DNA of 64,000 bases from Kitasatospora viridis (GCF_007829815.1 NZ_VIWT01000001.1:5729001-5793000); one strand, 5' to 3'; shown: positions 34,447-43,765, numbered from the stretch's first letter. The notes: generated from the sequence alone by a model not told the origin. Translations and numbers: made by a program.

Positions 34447-35568
34447 GTGAGCAAGACGCTGGACTCGGCCGACCTGGTCGTCGTCGGAGCCGGGATCATC
34501 GGCCTCGCGCACGCCTACGAGGCGGTCGAACGCGGCCTGAGCGTAGCGGTGATCGAGCGCAACGACCGGGCCGTCGGCGCCTCGGTGCGCAACTTCGGCC
34601 ACGCCTGCGCGACCGGCCTCGACGGCGACGGCCTGCGCTACGGGCTCGCCGCCCGCGAGCGCTGGCTGCGGCTGAGCCACGACGCCGGCTTCTGGGCCGC
34701 CCGCACCGGCACCGTGCTGGTCGCCCGCGCCGAGGACGAGCTGGCCGTGCTGCGCGAGTTCGCCGAGCTGCGCGGCGCCGAGCAGGTGCGGCTGCTCGAC
34801 CCGGCCGGGGTGGCCGAGAAGGTGCCGGTCGGCCCCGGCGTGGTCGGCGGCGCCTACCTCACCGAGGACCTGCGGGTGGACCAGCGCGAGGCCGTCGCCG
34901 CGATCGCCCGCTACCTGGCCGGGCGCGGCGTGCGGTTCCACTGGGCCACCAACGTGCACCGGGTCGAGACCGGGCTGGTCGGCACCAGCCGGGGCGAGGT
35001 GCACGCCGGCACCGTGCTGCTGGCCACCGGCCACGACGTGGACCGGCACTTCCCGGAACTCGCGGCGAAGGCCGCCGTGCGCCGCTGCGTGCTGCGGATG
35101 CAGCGGGTGGCGAACCCGCACGGCGACCGGGTGATCGAGCCCGCCGTGCAGACCGGCTTCTCCCTGCTGCGCTACAACGGCTTCGCCGCCTGCCCCTCGC
35201 TGGCGGCCGTGCGCGAGCGCCTGGCGCGGGAGCAGGGCGAGCTGATCGACATCGGGCTCAACCTGATGTTCACCCAGCGCCCCGACGGCACCCTGACCAT
35301 CGGCGACACCCACGCCTACGACACCACGCCCGAGTTCTTCGACGAGGAGCACCTGGACGAGGCCGTCCAGCGGGAGATCGCCGGCCTGCTGGGCGTCGAG
35401 CGCCTCACCGTGCTGGAGCGCTGGCGCGGGGTGTACGCCTCGGGCACGGAGCCGTTCCTGATCGCCGAGCCGGCGGAGGGCGTGCACGTGGTCTCGGTGA
35501 CCTCGGGCGTCGGGATGACCACGGGGCTCGGGCTGGGCGCCGAGGTTATCGGCAAGATCATGGGCTGA
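34447..35568 (+). CDS. FAD-dependent oxidoreductase, TIGR03364 type (proposed phosphonate catabolism)
   Basis: 373 residues from GTG 34447 (AAGGGAGA upstream). DAO-type flavoprotein with GAGIIG (15-20), VIERNDRAVGASVRNFGHAC and C-terminal TSGVGMTTGLGLGAEV. The S-V-R-N-F-G-H motif and length fit the clade often found beside phosphonatase-like hydrolases and phosphonate transporters. It probably oxidises an aminophosphonate-like amine. No phosphonatase gene follows here. A PHO box and a GntR-like palindrome in the leader suggest control by phosphate starvation and by a substrate-sensing repressor. Confidence 0.85.
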   Translation: MSKTLDSADLVVVGAGIIGLAHAYEAVERGLSVAVIERNDRAVGASVRNFGHACATGLDGDGLRYGLAARERWLRLSHDAGFWAARTGTVLVARAEDELAVLREFAELRGAEQVRLLDPAGVAEKVPVGPGVVGGAYLTEDLRVDQREAVAAIARYLAGRGVRFHWATNVHRVETGLVGTSRGEVHAGTVLLATGHDVDRHFPELAAKAAVRRCVLRMQRVANPHGDRVIEPAVQTGFSLLRYNGFAACPSLAAVRERLAREQGELIDIGLNLMFTQRPDGTLTIGDTHAYDTTPEFFDEEHLDEAVQREIAGLLGVERLTVLERWRGVYASGTEPFLIAEPAEGVHVVSVTSGVGMTTGLGLGAEVIGKIMG

Positions 35569-35596
35569 GGCGGGAGTTCGGTCTTAGCATGGCCGG

Positions 35597-35956
35597 ATGA
35601 GCGTTGACACGGTGTCAGACCGGCGGGCCGGGCTGACCGGGTACCGCGAGCTGCTGATCGATGAGCTCAACCGCAAGCTCCGTCGTCCCTCCGAGTGCGG
35701 TGGGACGGCGGAGCTGCCTTTGCTGTTGGACGAGTTGGCGTGGGCGGAGTCGGGGGAGCGGGGGGTGGAGTGGCTGGTCGACGAGCTCCGCAGGGTCGAT
35801 CCGCTGGCGCTCCTGCGGAAGTACGACGATGCGCAGGGCCATGTGCTCGCTTCCCAGTACGGCGAGGACGCCCATCGGCGCGGGTGGCTGCGGTTGGACC
35901 GCACGCTCACGGCCGCGGAGCACGATGAGGTGTCGACGGGGAGGGGGCCCTGCTAG
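35597..35956 (+). CDS. Hypothetical protein (119 aa)
   Basis: ATG 35597. A helical, charged cytoplasmic protein (YRELLIDELNRKLRRP, LDELAWAESGERGVEWLVDELRRVDPLALLRKYDDAQGH). There is no signal or membrane segment. GC at third positions is lower than in the neighbours (several CGT, TTG, GAT codons), hinting at recent acquisition or relaxed selection. Another frame over the same bases is open too, but this one has the more natural protein composition. Function unknown. Confidence 0.5.
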   Translation: MSVDTVSDRRAGLTGYRELLIDELNRKLRRPSECGGTAELPLLLDELAWAESGERGVEWLVDELRRVDPLALLRKYDDAQGHVLASQYGEDAHRRGWLRLDRTLTAAEHDEVSTGRGPC

Positions 35957-36020
35957 GGAGAATTTCTTCGGTATCGCCATCACTCCCCGGGCCAAGCTGA
36001 CCTGGAAGCGCGGCTGACCC

Positions 36021-37631
36021 CTACCCCAGCACCCGCTCCCGGTGGTGCTCCTCCGTCAGGTCGTGCCGGCGCGCGTGCAGCAGGTGCGGCAGCGTGATCA
36101 CGCCGATCGGCTGGTCGGCCGGGTGGTGGGCCAGCACGGCCGCCTCCGTGACGCCCTGTTCGGCGAAGAGGTAGGCGACCTGGCGGAGCGTGTCGTCGGG
36201 GCGGACGAAGACCGCGGGCAGTTCGCCGGTGCGCTGGAGCGGCAGGGCGGCCGGGCGGTCCATCACCTCCTCGACGAAGAAGGTCTCCAGCGGGTCGGTG
36301 GAGTACTCCCTCGTCAGGTGCAGGCCGCGGCGGGCGATCTTCTCGGTCAGCACCGAGCGCTTCAGCAGCAGGGCGGAGAGTGCGTAGGCCGAGGTGGAGG
36401 AGATCAGCAGCGGCAGGCCGGCCGACCAGGCGTGGGTGAGTTCGAGGGTGAAGACCACGCCGGTGAGCGGCGAGCGCATCACCCCGCCGACCACGGCGGC
36501 CAGGCCCATCATGGCCCAGAAGCCGGGCATCACGTGCGGGAGGACCAGGCCCTCGGCCGCGCCCAGCGCGCCGCCGATCATGAAGACCGGGGCGAGCACG
36601 CCGCCCGAGGTGCCGGAGCCGAGCGAGAGCGACCAGATCAGCGTCTTGACCACCAGGATGCCGATGATCAGCGAGGTGGTGGCCCGGCCGGTGAGCAGCT
36701 GGTCGATCACGTCGTAGCCGACGCCCAGGGCGCGCGGCTCGACCAGACCGCCGAGGCCGATGATCAGACCGCCGATCGCGGGCCACCACATCCAGTGGAA
36801 GGGCAGCTTGGCGAAGGCGTCCTCGGCCCGGTAGACCAGCCAGGTGGCCGCCACCGCGAGCGCTCCGCCGGTCAGCCCGGCGACCACGCAGAGCGCCTCG
36901 GCCGAGGTGGTCAGGTGCATCCCGGCGGTCGGCACCGGGAAGACCGGCGCCTTGCCGAGCAGGTAGCCGCGGCAGACGGTGGCCACCGAGACCGCCGCGA
37001 CCACCGGCACGAAGCTGCGCGGCCGCCACTCGAAGAGCAGCAGCTCGACGGCGAGCAGCACCGCGGCCATCGGCGAGTTGAAGGTGGCCGCCATGCCGGC
37101 CGCCGCGCCGGAGACCAGCAGGGTCTTGCGCTCGTCCGCGCTGAGCCGGAGCAGCTGGGCGAGGATCGAGCCGATCGCGCCGCCGGTCATGATGATCGGG
37201 CCCTCGGCCCCGAACGGTCCGCCGGTGCCGATGCTGATCGCGGCCGAGACCGGCTTGAGCCCGGCGACCCGGGGCGCGACCTTGCTGCCGCCGATGAGGA
37301 TCGCCTCGATCGCCTCCGGCATGCCGTGGCCGCGGATCTTCTCCGAGCCGTAACGGGCCATCAGGCCGATCACCAGGCCGCCCGCGACCGGCGCGAAGAG
37401 GATCAGCCACCACGGGTGGTGGCCGCCGGGCGCGGTCATCTCGGTGCTCACCCGCTGGAAGAAGACCAGGTTGGTGACCAGTGCGATCAGCCGCAGCAGC
37501 AGCCAGGAGGCGCCCGCGCCGGCCGCGCCGACCAGCAGCGCCCAGCCGGCGATCAGCAGCATCCGGGGCGTGACGGTGAAGTCGCCCAGGTGCGCGCCGC
37601 GGTGCGCGGCCTTGCCGCCCGCCGCGCTCAC
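36021..37631 (-). CDS. ClC-family chloride channel/transporter with C-terminal CBS region
   Basis: 536 residues from GTG 37631. Selectivity motifs are visible: GTGGPFGAEGPIIMTGGAIGS (GxFGxEGP) and GSGTSGGVLAPVFMIGGALG; in the first part GSKVAPRVAG takes the place of the usual GSGIP. The C-terminal 110 residues carry a CBS segment (EVMDRPAALPLQRTG, PDDTLRQVAYLFAEQGVTEAAVL). It moves chloride (or fluoride/nitrate) possibly against protons. GTGA overlap with the MarR stop indicates a coupled operon. Confidence 0.93.
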   Translation of the reverse strand: MSAAGGKAAHRGAHLGDFTVTPRMLLIAGWALLVGAAGAGASWLLLRLIALVTNLVFFQRVSTEMTAPGGHHPWWLILFAPVAGGLVIGLMARYGSEKIRGHGMPEAIEAILIGGSKVAPRVAGLKPVSAAISIGTGGPFGAEGPIIMTGGAIGSILAQLLRLSADERKTLLVSGAAAGMAATFNSPMAAVLLAVELLLFEWRPRSFVPVVAAVSVATVCRGYLLGKAPVFPVPTAGMHLTTSAEALCVVAGLTGGALAVAATWLVYRAEDAFAKLPFHWMWWPAIGGLIIGLGGLVEPRALGVGYDVIDQLLTGRATTSLIIGILVVKTLIWSLSLGSGTSGGVLAPVFMIGGALGAAEGLVLPHVMPGFWAMMGLAAVVGGVMRSPLTGVVFTLELTHAWSAGLPLLISSTSAYALSALLLKRSVLTEKIARRGLHLTREYSTDPLETFFVEEVMDRPAALPLQRTGELPAVFVRPDDTLRQVAYLFAEQGVTEAAVLAHHPADQPIGVITLPHLLHARRHDLTEEHHRERVLG

Positions 37632-38143
37632 AGCGGCACCGGCCCGTGCTGGGCGAGCAGTTCGGTGCGCTCGCCGATGGCGTGGTGCAGCAGGGTGAGG
37701 CCCTCGGCGGTGGCGGCGCGCAGCCCGGCGGGCAGGGTGGCGAGCAGCCGGCCGAGCTCGTCGTGGCGCCAGGCCAGCACCTCGTCGACCAGCCGGTGGC
37801 CGCGCTCGGTCAGTTCCAGGGTGACGACGCTGCGGTGGTGCTCGTCGGTGCCGCGGGTCAGGTGGCCGGAGGCGTGCAGCTTGTCGGCGAGCCGGGTCAC
37901 CGAGGAGGCGCCGACGCCGAGCGCCTCGGCGACCTGGGAGGAGGGCACCCGGCCGAGGTCGCCGAGCGCCAGCATCAGCCGGAACTGGGGCAGGGAGACC
38001 TCGCCGGCCAGCAGGTCCAGGCTGCGCAGGGCGACGCCGATCAGGTCGCGGGTCGCGGTCTGGAGGGCCTGGATCTCCTGGTCCGTGGGGGGCGGAGGGC
38101 TCTGATCAGCTTGTCCGTTGGTCGGTTCATAAGGTTTATCCAC
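37628..38143 (-). CDS. MarR-family regulator
   Basis: 171 residues from GTG 38143; a GTG further upstream (about 38170) would put the operator inside the gene. The winged helix is SLPQFRLMLALGDLGRVPSSQVAEALGVGASSVTRLADKLHASGHLTRGTDEHHRSVVTLELTERG. It controls, and is coupled to, the ClC gene. A TTGCA-N3-TGCAA palindrome immediately upstream is the likely autoregulatory operator. Confidence 0.9.
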   Translation of the reverse strand: MDKPYEPTNGQADQSPPPPTDQEIQALQTATRDLIGVALRSLDLLAGEVSLPQFRLMLALGDLGRVPSSQVAEALGVGASSVTRLADKLHASGHLTRGTDEHHRSVVTLELTERGHRLVDEVLAWRHDELGRLLATLPAGLRAATAEGLTLLHHAIGERTELLAQHGPVPL

Positions 38144-38151
38144 GGATCGAA

Positions 38152-38170
38152 GTATTGCATGCTGCAACAC
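38152..38170 (-). promoter_or_regulatory. MarR operator upstream of the MarR-ClC operon
   Basis: TTGCA-TGC-TGCAA (38155-38167), extended with one mismatch to GTATTGCA-TGC-TGCAACAC. Ends nine bases before the GTG start; typical MarR-type symmetry. Confidence 0.7.
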
Positions 38171-38382
38171 TTGTCGACGGGTAGTGTTCGCAGTGCGAGA
38201 CGCACCCGGGTGGTGGAGCCCCGGCGTGCGGCAGCGCACCGCGCCGATCCCGTCCACCCGCGCCGAGCCGGCGACGCCACCCGCGCCTGACCCGCGACGC
38301 GACCCGCGACGCCCGGGGGCCCCTTCGGGCAGGATGGTGACCCACGGGGGCTGAGGGGGCCCCGGGACGGGGGGAGAACGGG

Positions 38383-40398
38383 GTGGCGGGGCGGATCCCA
38401 ACACGGCAGGAGCTGATCCGCCGGCACCGGCGGAACGGATTCGTCGGCCGGCGGGCGGAGCTCGAACAGTTCCGGGCGGCGCTACGGCAACCGCCCACCG
38501 GGGCCGAACAGTTCCTGTTCGTGCTGCACGGCGCCAGCGGACTCGGCAAGACCGCGCTGGCCCGCCGGTTCGAGGTGACCGCCCGGCAGGCCGGCGCGCT
38601 GACCGCCCGGCTGGACGGCGACGCGGCCGATCCGCTGGAGGCGATGCGGGCGATCGGCGAGCAGTTCGCCGTCCAGGGCTCGCCGCTGGTCGGCTTCGAC
38701 CGCGAGCTCGCCCGCTACCGGCTGCGCCGGCACGACCTGGACGGCGAGGTCGCGAAGTCCGCCGCCGCACTCACCGCCGGACCGGGCGGTGGCGCGGGCG
38801 GTGGTGTGAGTGTCCCGGCCCGCAGCGGCGCGGCCGAGCTGACCCCGGTCTTCCTGCACGACCTGGCCGAGGCCGCCGAGCAGCACCCCTGGCTGCTGTT
38901 GCTGCTGGACGACTACCAGGTGCTCGGACCGGCCCTGGACGGCTGGCTGCACGAGCTGCTGATCACCGGCCGGCACGGCGAACTGCCGGGCAACGTGCTG
39001 GTGGTGCTGGCCGGCCGGGAGCCGCTGGACGCGGAGCGCTGGCGGGACTGCGCCGACCTGGTCACCGAACTGCCGCTGGCCCCGCTGACCGAGCAGGAGG
39101 TGCGGCAGCTGCTGGTCTGGCGCGGGGTGCCGGAGCCGGAGGCCGCGGACGAGGCGGTGCGGCTGGCCGGCGGGCTGCCGCTGCTCGCGGCCACGCTGGG
39201 CGCGGCGGCCCGCAGCGCGCGGGAGGCGCCCGCGGCGGCCGGACCGGCCGGCGGGCGCGCGCTGGTGCTGGTGGGCGGCGACCGGCGCGGACCGGTGGTC
39301 GGCGCGAGCTCCGCCGGTGCCGGCCCCGCCGCCGCGCCCGGGCTGGCGATCCGCGCCTCGGCCGTCGACCCGGCGGCCGGCGACGCGGTGGCCGCCGTGG
39401 TCGGCCGGCTGCTGCGGGCCCTGCCCGACCCGGACCGGCAGGCGCTGCTGCTCGCCTGCGCAGTGCCCCGGGAGCTGGACCACCGGGCCTGGCGGACCCT
39501 CACCGGCGAGGAGCCGGGCGCCCAGTTCGACTGGCTGACCGCGCTGCCGCTGGTCACCGAGCACGCGGGCGGGTTCCGCTACCAGGAGCCGGCCCGGGCC
39601 GTGCTGCTCGGCCTGCTGCGCACCTCCTCGCCGGCCGGCTGGTGGGAGCTGCACAGCAGGCTGGCCGACGACTGCGCCGAGCAGCGGGCCGAGCTGGAGG
39701 AGCGGGACCGGCCGGCGGGCGGCAGCTGGGAGCCCGGCTGGTGGACCGACCCGCACTGGCGGGAGCTGCGCCGGCGCGAGGCCTACCACCGGCTGTGCGC
39801 CGACGCCCGGCAGGCGCTGCCCGAGGTGCTGCGCACCGTGCTGGACGCGGCCGACCACGGCGCCGGCGAACTGCGCTGCTGGGTGCGGCTGGTGGTGCAG
39901 GCGGGGGAGGACGGTGCGGACTCCGGCCTGCGCTCCTGGGGGCGGCGGTTGCGCAAGGCGGCCGCCCAGCCGGGGCCCGGGGTGCTCGGCCTGCTGATCA
40001 GTCAGGCCGGCTACGACCCGGCCGGGCGGGTGCTGGCCTACACCCTGAGGGGCCGTCAGCACTTGGCGGAGCGCCGCTACGCGCAGGCGGTCGCGGACCT
40101 GACGGCCGCGATCGGGCTGGAACCCGCCAGCGTCCGGGCGCTGTTCGGCCGGGCGGTGGCGTTCAGCCGGATGGGGCGCGGGCAGGAGGCGCTGGTGGAC
40201 CTCGGCCGGGTGGTGGAGCTGGCGCCCGAGGAGGCCGGCGCGCTGGTCCAGCGGGCGCTCATCCTGCTGACCCTGGGGCGGCCGGGCGAGGCCAGGCAGG
40301 ACATCGCGCGGGCCGAGCGGGTGGCGCCGCAGGACCCGATGGTGTTCGTCGGGCGGGGGGTGCTGCACGGGTGGAGCGGCGGGCGGTCGCGGCGCTGA
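38383..40398 (+). CDS. NTPase-TPR protein (ATPase with C-terminal TPR)
   Basis: 671 residues from GTG 38383 after GGGGGGAGAA. The N-terminal FVGRRAELEQF is followed by Walker A GASGLGKTA (50-58) and Walker B LLLLLLDDYQ (about 175-184), as in ORC/STAND-like ATPases. LVVLAGREPL and LPLAPLTEQEVRQLL are the sensor and winged-helix-like parts. The C-terminal TPR (about 555-660) has ARRY-x-A-x-ADLTAAIGLEP repeats. There is no effector, DNA-binding or membrane domain. Probably a signalling or scaffold ATPase; role unknown. Confidence 0.8.
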   Translation: MAGRIPTRQELIRRHRRNGFVGRRAELEQFRAALRQPPTGAEQFLFVLHGASGLGKTALARRFEVTARQAGALTARLDGDAADPLEAMRAIGEQFAVQGSPLVGFDRELARYRLRRHDLDGEVAKSAAALTAGPGGGAGGGVSVPARSGAAELTPVFLHDLAEAAEQHPWLLLLLDDYQVLGPALDGWLHELLITGRHGELPGNVLVVLAGREPLDAERWRDCADLVTELPLAPLTEQEVRQLLVWRGVPEPEAADEAVRLAGGLPLLAATLGAAARSAREAPAAAGPAGGRALVLVGGDRRGPVVGASSAGAGPAAAPGLAIRASAVDPAAGDAVAAVVGRLLRALPDPDRQALLLACAVPRELDHRAWRTLTGEEPGAQFDWLTALPLVTEHAGGFRYQEPARAVLLGLLRTSSPAGWWELHSRLADDCAEQRAELEERDRPAGGSWEPGWWTDPHWRELRRREAYHRLCADARQALPEVLRTVLDAADHGAGELRCWVRLVVQAGEDGADSGLRSWGRRLRKAAAQPGPGVLGLLISQAGYDPAGRVLAYTLRGRQHLAERRYAQAVADLTAAIGLEPASVRALFGRAVAFSRMGRGQEALVDLGRVVELAPEEAGALVQRALILLTLGRPGEARQDIARAERVAPQDPMVFVGRGVLHGWSGGRSRR

Positions 40399-40432
40399 GA
40401 CCGCGCTTCGTCCTCGGCTCTTCACCGTTGCG

Positions 40433-40467
40433 CTGGCGCCGGACCCACCCAGGTGGCCCGGCGCCAG
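40433..40467. terminator. Bidirectional hairpin between NTPase-TPR and G1 peptidase genes
   Basis: Perfect 10-bp stem (ctggcgccgg with its complement) with a 15-nt loop that contains a nested ccacc/ggtgg pairing. Lies between convergent stops. Confidence 0.8.
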
Positions 40468-40481
40468 CCGATCGAGGGTCA

Positions 40482-40506
40482 GGACCGCCGCGGTCGCCGG
40501 CGGTCC
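40482..40506. terminator. Second hairpin downstream of the G1 peptidase
   Basis: 8-bp perfect stem (ggaccgcc with ggcggtcc) and a 9-nt loop, 17 bp beyond the peptidase stop codon. Confidence 0.6.
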
Positions 40507-40522
40507 GTCAGCGGAAGGCCCG

Positions 40523-41278
40523 TCAGTAGTGGATGTTCGCCGGGCGGGTGGCGTGGGCCCGGGCGAAGCCGGCGCCGCCGGCCGGCACGATGGAGAAGGA
40601 GCCGCCCTGCAGCGCGGTCTCGGTGTACTGGCCGCTGTCGATGGCCTGCGGGCTGGACTGGTCGAAGGACTGCCCGTTGACGGTCACGCCGGTGAAGTCC
40701 AGCTCGTTGAAGGACGGGTAGCTCTGGCTCGGCGACTCGATCACCGCCTCGGCGCTGACGTTCTGGCCGTTCAGGCTCTGCTGGGTGTTCTCGCTCCAGC
40801 CCGCGGTGTTGTCGGTCAGGGTCAGGGTGTAGTTGCCCGAACCGTCGGTGGTGACCGAGCCGGTGAAGTTGTCGCCGGCGCTGACCGGGTCGCTCCAGTA
40901 CTGCGGGTCGGCCGGGTACATCTCGTACCAGGCGGAGTAGACCGGCGAGCCGCTGGAGCAGTCCACCTGGACACCGGTCTGCTCGACGGTCTGCGAGCCG
41001 TAGCCGTCGATGCCGACCCACGGGGCGAACAGGTCGTTGCTGGTGTTGCAGGTGACCTGGGGCATGGTCCAGGAGCCCGAGATGGACTGGAAGTTGCTGC
41101 CGGTGGCGACGTAGCCGCCCCAGACGCCGCCGTCGTACCGGTGGCCGTGCGAGTGGGTGTGGGCGGGGCCGTAGGCGTGGCCGGCCGGGGCCGCGAACGC
41201 CGGGGTGGCGGCCGCGGCGGAGGCGGCCAGGGCGAGCGCGGCGGCAGCGGCGGCGGCCCGGAGGCGTGCGTGGATCAT
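40523..41278 (-). CDS. Secreted G1-family (eqolisin) glutamic endopeptidase
   Basis: 251 residues from ATG 41278 (GGGAG upstream). A Sec signal peptide ends ATPAFA-AP near residue 30. A short His-rich stretch (HTHSHGHRYDG) precedes the core, W-G-G-Y-V-A-T-G-S-N-F. The catalytic dyad is expected at Gln100 (VGIDGYGSQTVEQTG) and Glu181 (AEAVIESP). Two Cys (77, 107) may pair. These acid peptidases were first found in fungi and occur in some actinobacteria. It would degrade external protein at low pH. Monocistronic, between terminators. Confidence 0.92.
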   Translation of the reverse strand: MIHARLRAAAAAAALALAASAAAATPAFAAPAGHAYGPAHTHSHGHRYDGGVWGGYVATGSNFQSISGSWTMPQVTCNTSNDLFAPWVGIDGYGSQTVEQTGVQVDCSSGSPVYSAWYEMYPADPQYWSDPVSAGDNFTGSVTTDGSGNYTLTLTDNTAGWSENTQQSLNGQNVSAEAVIESPSQSYPSFNELDFTGVTVNGQSFDQSSPQAIDSGQYTETALQGGSFSIVPAGGAGFARAHATRPANIHY

Positions 41279-41496
41279 CTGGGGAACTCCCTGGGAGTTG
41301 TGGGGGTTTGACGGATCCACCGGAAGGTGTGGGAGGCCCGGTGGTTCCGCGTTGCCGACCAGCGTGGAGTCTGGGAGCTCGCTGGGAAAGGCCTGTTCCC
41401 GTGCTGGAACACGACATGGCGGGAACATGCCAGTAGACGGCCGGAATCGGCCGTCCGGGGTGGATGGGCGAGGTGGAAGGCAGGCTGGAACGCCAG

Positions 41497-41530
41497 GGCG
41501 GGCGGCGGACCGTGGGGTCCGCCGCCCGCC
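41497..41530 (-). terminator. Strong hairpin terminator after the amylase gene
   Basis: Perfect 15-bp GC stem (41497-41511 with 41516-41530) with a gtgg tetraloop, 34 bp beyond the amylase stop. Confidence 0.9.
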
Positions 41531-41563
41531 TGGGGTGCGGCGCGCGGTGTCAGGGAGCGCGCC

Positions 41564-43765
41564 TCACTTCCAGGTGTCGTTCAGGGTCGCCGTTCCGGCG
41601 GCGGGGGTGGTGGCCGTGCGGTTGGCGCCGCTCTCCCACTCGATGGTGCCGTCCGGGTCCTTCTTGAAGTACTTGTACGCGAAGGCGGTGTTCGGCGGCA
41701 GGGTCACGGTGCCCGACCAGACGGGGTAGCCGGCCGAGGAGAGTTGGACGGCGTCGGCGGTGTTCCAGTTGCCGAGCGCGCCGATCGAGCCGGTCAGGTA
41801 GACGTTCTGGCCGTACCAGGTGGTGGCGTTCTCGTCGAAGGTCTGCGCGACGGTGCTGCTCGACCCGTTGTAGGTGTCGGTCAGGGTCGCCGTGCCGCCC
41901 GAGCCGGTGGTCGCGGAGTGGTTGCCGCCGGGCTCCCAGGTGACGTTGCCGTTGGCGTCCTCCTCGACGTACTTGTACTGGATCGCGGTGGACTGCGGCA
42001 GGTTGACGGTGGTGCTCCAGGTCGAGCCCGACTGGGTCAGCGGGATCGCCGCGCCGGGCGCCCAGTTGCCCAGGCTCGGCACCGAACCCACCAGGTAGAG
42101 CGGGGCGTTGGTGGGCGCGCCGGTCACGGTGAAGGTCTCGGCCACCTGGCCGGCCGGGGCCGAGGCGGACGGGGACGAGGTCGGCGAGGACGAAGGCGAG
42201 GCGGACGGGGACGGCGAGGCGGACGGCGACGGCGAGCCGGTGCCGCCGCCACCCTGGGTGACCCGGCCGTAGAGCGCCACCGCGTCCTGCGCGGCGACCG
42301 AGACGGTCGCGTTGCCGTTGCCGTCCACGGCGACCGTCGGGCCGGAGCACGAGCCGTTGGCGTAGTCGCCGTGGATGACGTCGCAGTAGGTGCCGGCCGG
42401 CAGGCCGGTGGCGAAGGTCCGGGTGGCGGTCGCGCCCTCGTTGTTGATCGAGATCCAGGCCTTGCCGCCCCGGCTGAAGGCGATCAGGTTGCTGCCGTCG
42501 TCGTACCAGTCGGCCACCGCCTGCCCCTGGGCGGCGTTGTGCCAGCCGACCATGTTGGCGATGCCCCGGTCGCGGTCGGTGCAGGTCCAGCCGTGCGCGC
42601 AGTCGGTGTTGGTGACGTAGCCGTTGGCGTCGGCCGGCGGGGAGTCGTCCGAGGAGGCGAAGTCGAACCCGGAGTAGACCTGCGGAGTGCCGTAGCCCCA
42701 GGCGAGTTCGAAGACGGTCGCCAGGTCGTAGGTGGCGCCGTTCTTGTAGTTCAGCGTGGAGCCGTTGCGCTCGGTGTCGTGGTTGGTCACCATGACGTTG
42801 GCCTTGTCGGACGGCTCAAGGCCCCAACTCTGGCCGAAAGTCCGGAGGTTGGCGATGTTGCCGGTGAACTGGGCCTTCAGGTCGGTGGCGTAGTCGAACT
42901 CGATCAGGCTGCCGTTGCCCTCGAAGGCCGACATCGCCAACTGGCCGGTGCCGCCGGGCATCACCTCCTGGAAGACGTACGGCCGGCCGCCCCACTGGGT
43001 GTTGTTCACCTTGGCGAGGATGGTGGCCATGTCGGCCTGGTTGATGTGCTTGGCCGCGTCCATCCGGAAGCCGTCGACGCCCAGGCCCTCCAGGTCGTTG
43101 AGGTAGTTCGCCTCGATGGTGCGCACGTGGTCGGACTCGGTGGCCAGGTCGGAGAGCGACACCAGGTCGCACTCCTGGACCTGCTGCTGGCTGTTCCAGT
43201 CGTTGATCGCCAGGTTGGCGTTGGGGCAGTTGCCCGGGTAGCTGTGGAAGTCCGCGGCGGTGTAACCGGCCGAAGGGTAGGAGTAGTTGCTCTCGTTGAA
43301 GGTCGCGCCGCCGTACGAGTCGGTGGAGGTCTGGTTGGTGCCCGCGGTGTGGTTGAGCACCGCGTCCGCGTAGACCTTGACGCCCGCGTTGTGGCAGGTC
43401 GTCACCATGGCCGCGAACTGGGCCCGGGTGCCCATCCGGCTGTTCAGGTCGTAGGCCACCGGCTGGTACACCTCCCACCAGGGGTGGCTGGACTGGTCGA
43501 GCCGGATCGAGTCCTGCGGCGGGGCCACCTGCACGGCCCCGTAGCCCTTCGGCCCGAGCACGGTGGTGCACTCGTTGGCCACCGAGGGCCAGTTCCACTC
43601 GAAGAGGTTGGCGATCACGTCACCGGAGTTCGGCGCGCTCGCGTGGGCCGTGCCGTGCAGGGACAGCGGCAGGACGGCGCCGGCCACCAGCGCGCCGGCG
43701 GCGGCCAGTCCGGACACGGCGCGGCGGCCGCGCCGCGAGCGGGCGGGTCTGCGGAAGAAGGTCAT
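41564..43765 (-). CDS. Secreted alpha-amylase (GH13) with two C-terminal CBM20 starch-binding modules
   Basis: 733 residues from ATG 43765 with GGGAG upstream. Signal peptide 1-42 with an Arg-rich n-region (possible Tat). The catalytic barrel shows DAVLNHT (135-140), nucleophile Asp236 (GFRMDAAKH), acid/base Glu267 (VFQEVMP) and Asp330 (TNHDTER), followed by the C-domain. A Ser/Pro linker (about 523-552) precedes two CBM20 modules, each with LGNW and Y-K-Y starch-contact residues. The single CBM20 of most Streptomyces amylases is here doubled. It hydrolyses starch outside the cell. Sugar control is suggested by a MalR-like site upstream. Confidence 0.96.
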   Translation of the reverse strand: MTFFRRPARSRRGRRAVSGLAAAGALVAGAVLPLSLHGTAHASAPNSGDVIANLFEWNWPSVANECTTVLGPKGYGAVQVAPPQDSIRLDQSSHPWWEVYQPVAYDLNSRMGTRAQFAAMVTTCHNAGVKVYADAVLNHTAGTNQTSTDSYGGATFNESNYSYPSAGYTAADFHSYPGNCPNANLAINDWNSQQQVQECDLVSLSDLATESDHVRTIEANYLNDLEGLGVDGFRMDAAKHINQADMATILAKVNNTQWGGRPYVFQEVMPGGTGQLAMSAFEGNGSLIEFDYATDLKAQFTGNIANLRTFGQSWGLEPSDKANVMVTNHDTERNGSTLNYKNGATYDLATVFELAWGYGTPQVYSGFDFASSDDSPPADANGYVTNTDCAHGWTCTDRDRGIANMVGWHNAAQGQAVADWYDDGSNLIAFSRGGKAWISINNEGATATRTFATGLPAGTYCDVIHGDYANGSCSGPTVAVDGNGNATVSVAAQDAVALYGRVTQGGGGTGSPSPSASPSPSASPSSSPTSSPSASAPAGQVAETFTVTGAPTNAPLYLVGSVPSLGNWAPGAAIPLTQSGSTWSTTVNLPQSTAIQYKYVEEDANGNVTWEPGGNHSATTGSGGTATLTDTYNGSSSTVAQTFDENATTWYGQNVYLTGSIGALGNWNTADAVQLSSAGYPVWSGTVTLPPNTAFAYKYFKKDPDGTIEWESGANRTATTPAAGTATLNDTWK

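Noticed and set aside
38383..40398. NTPase-TPR protein as an Avs/STAND antiphage system
   Set aside because: No nuclease, TIR, protease or membrane effector domain, and no other defence genes nearby.
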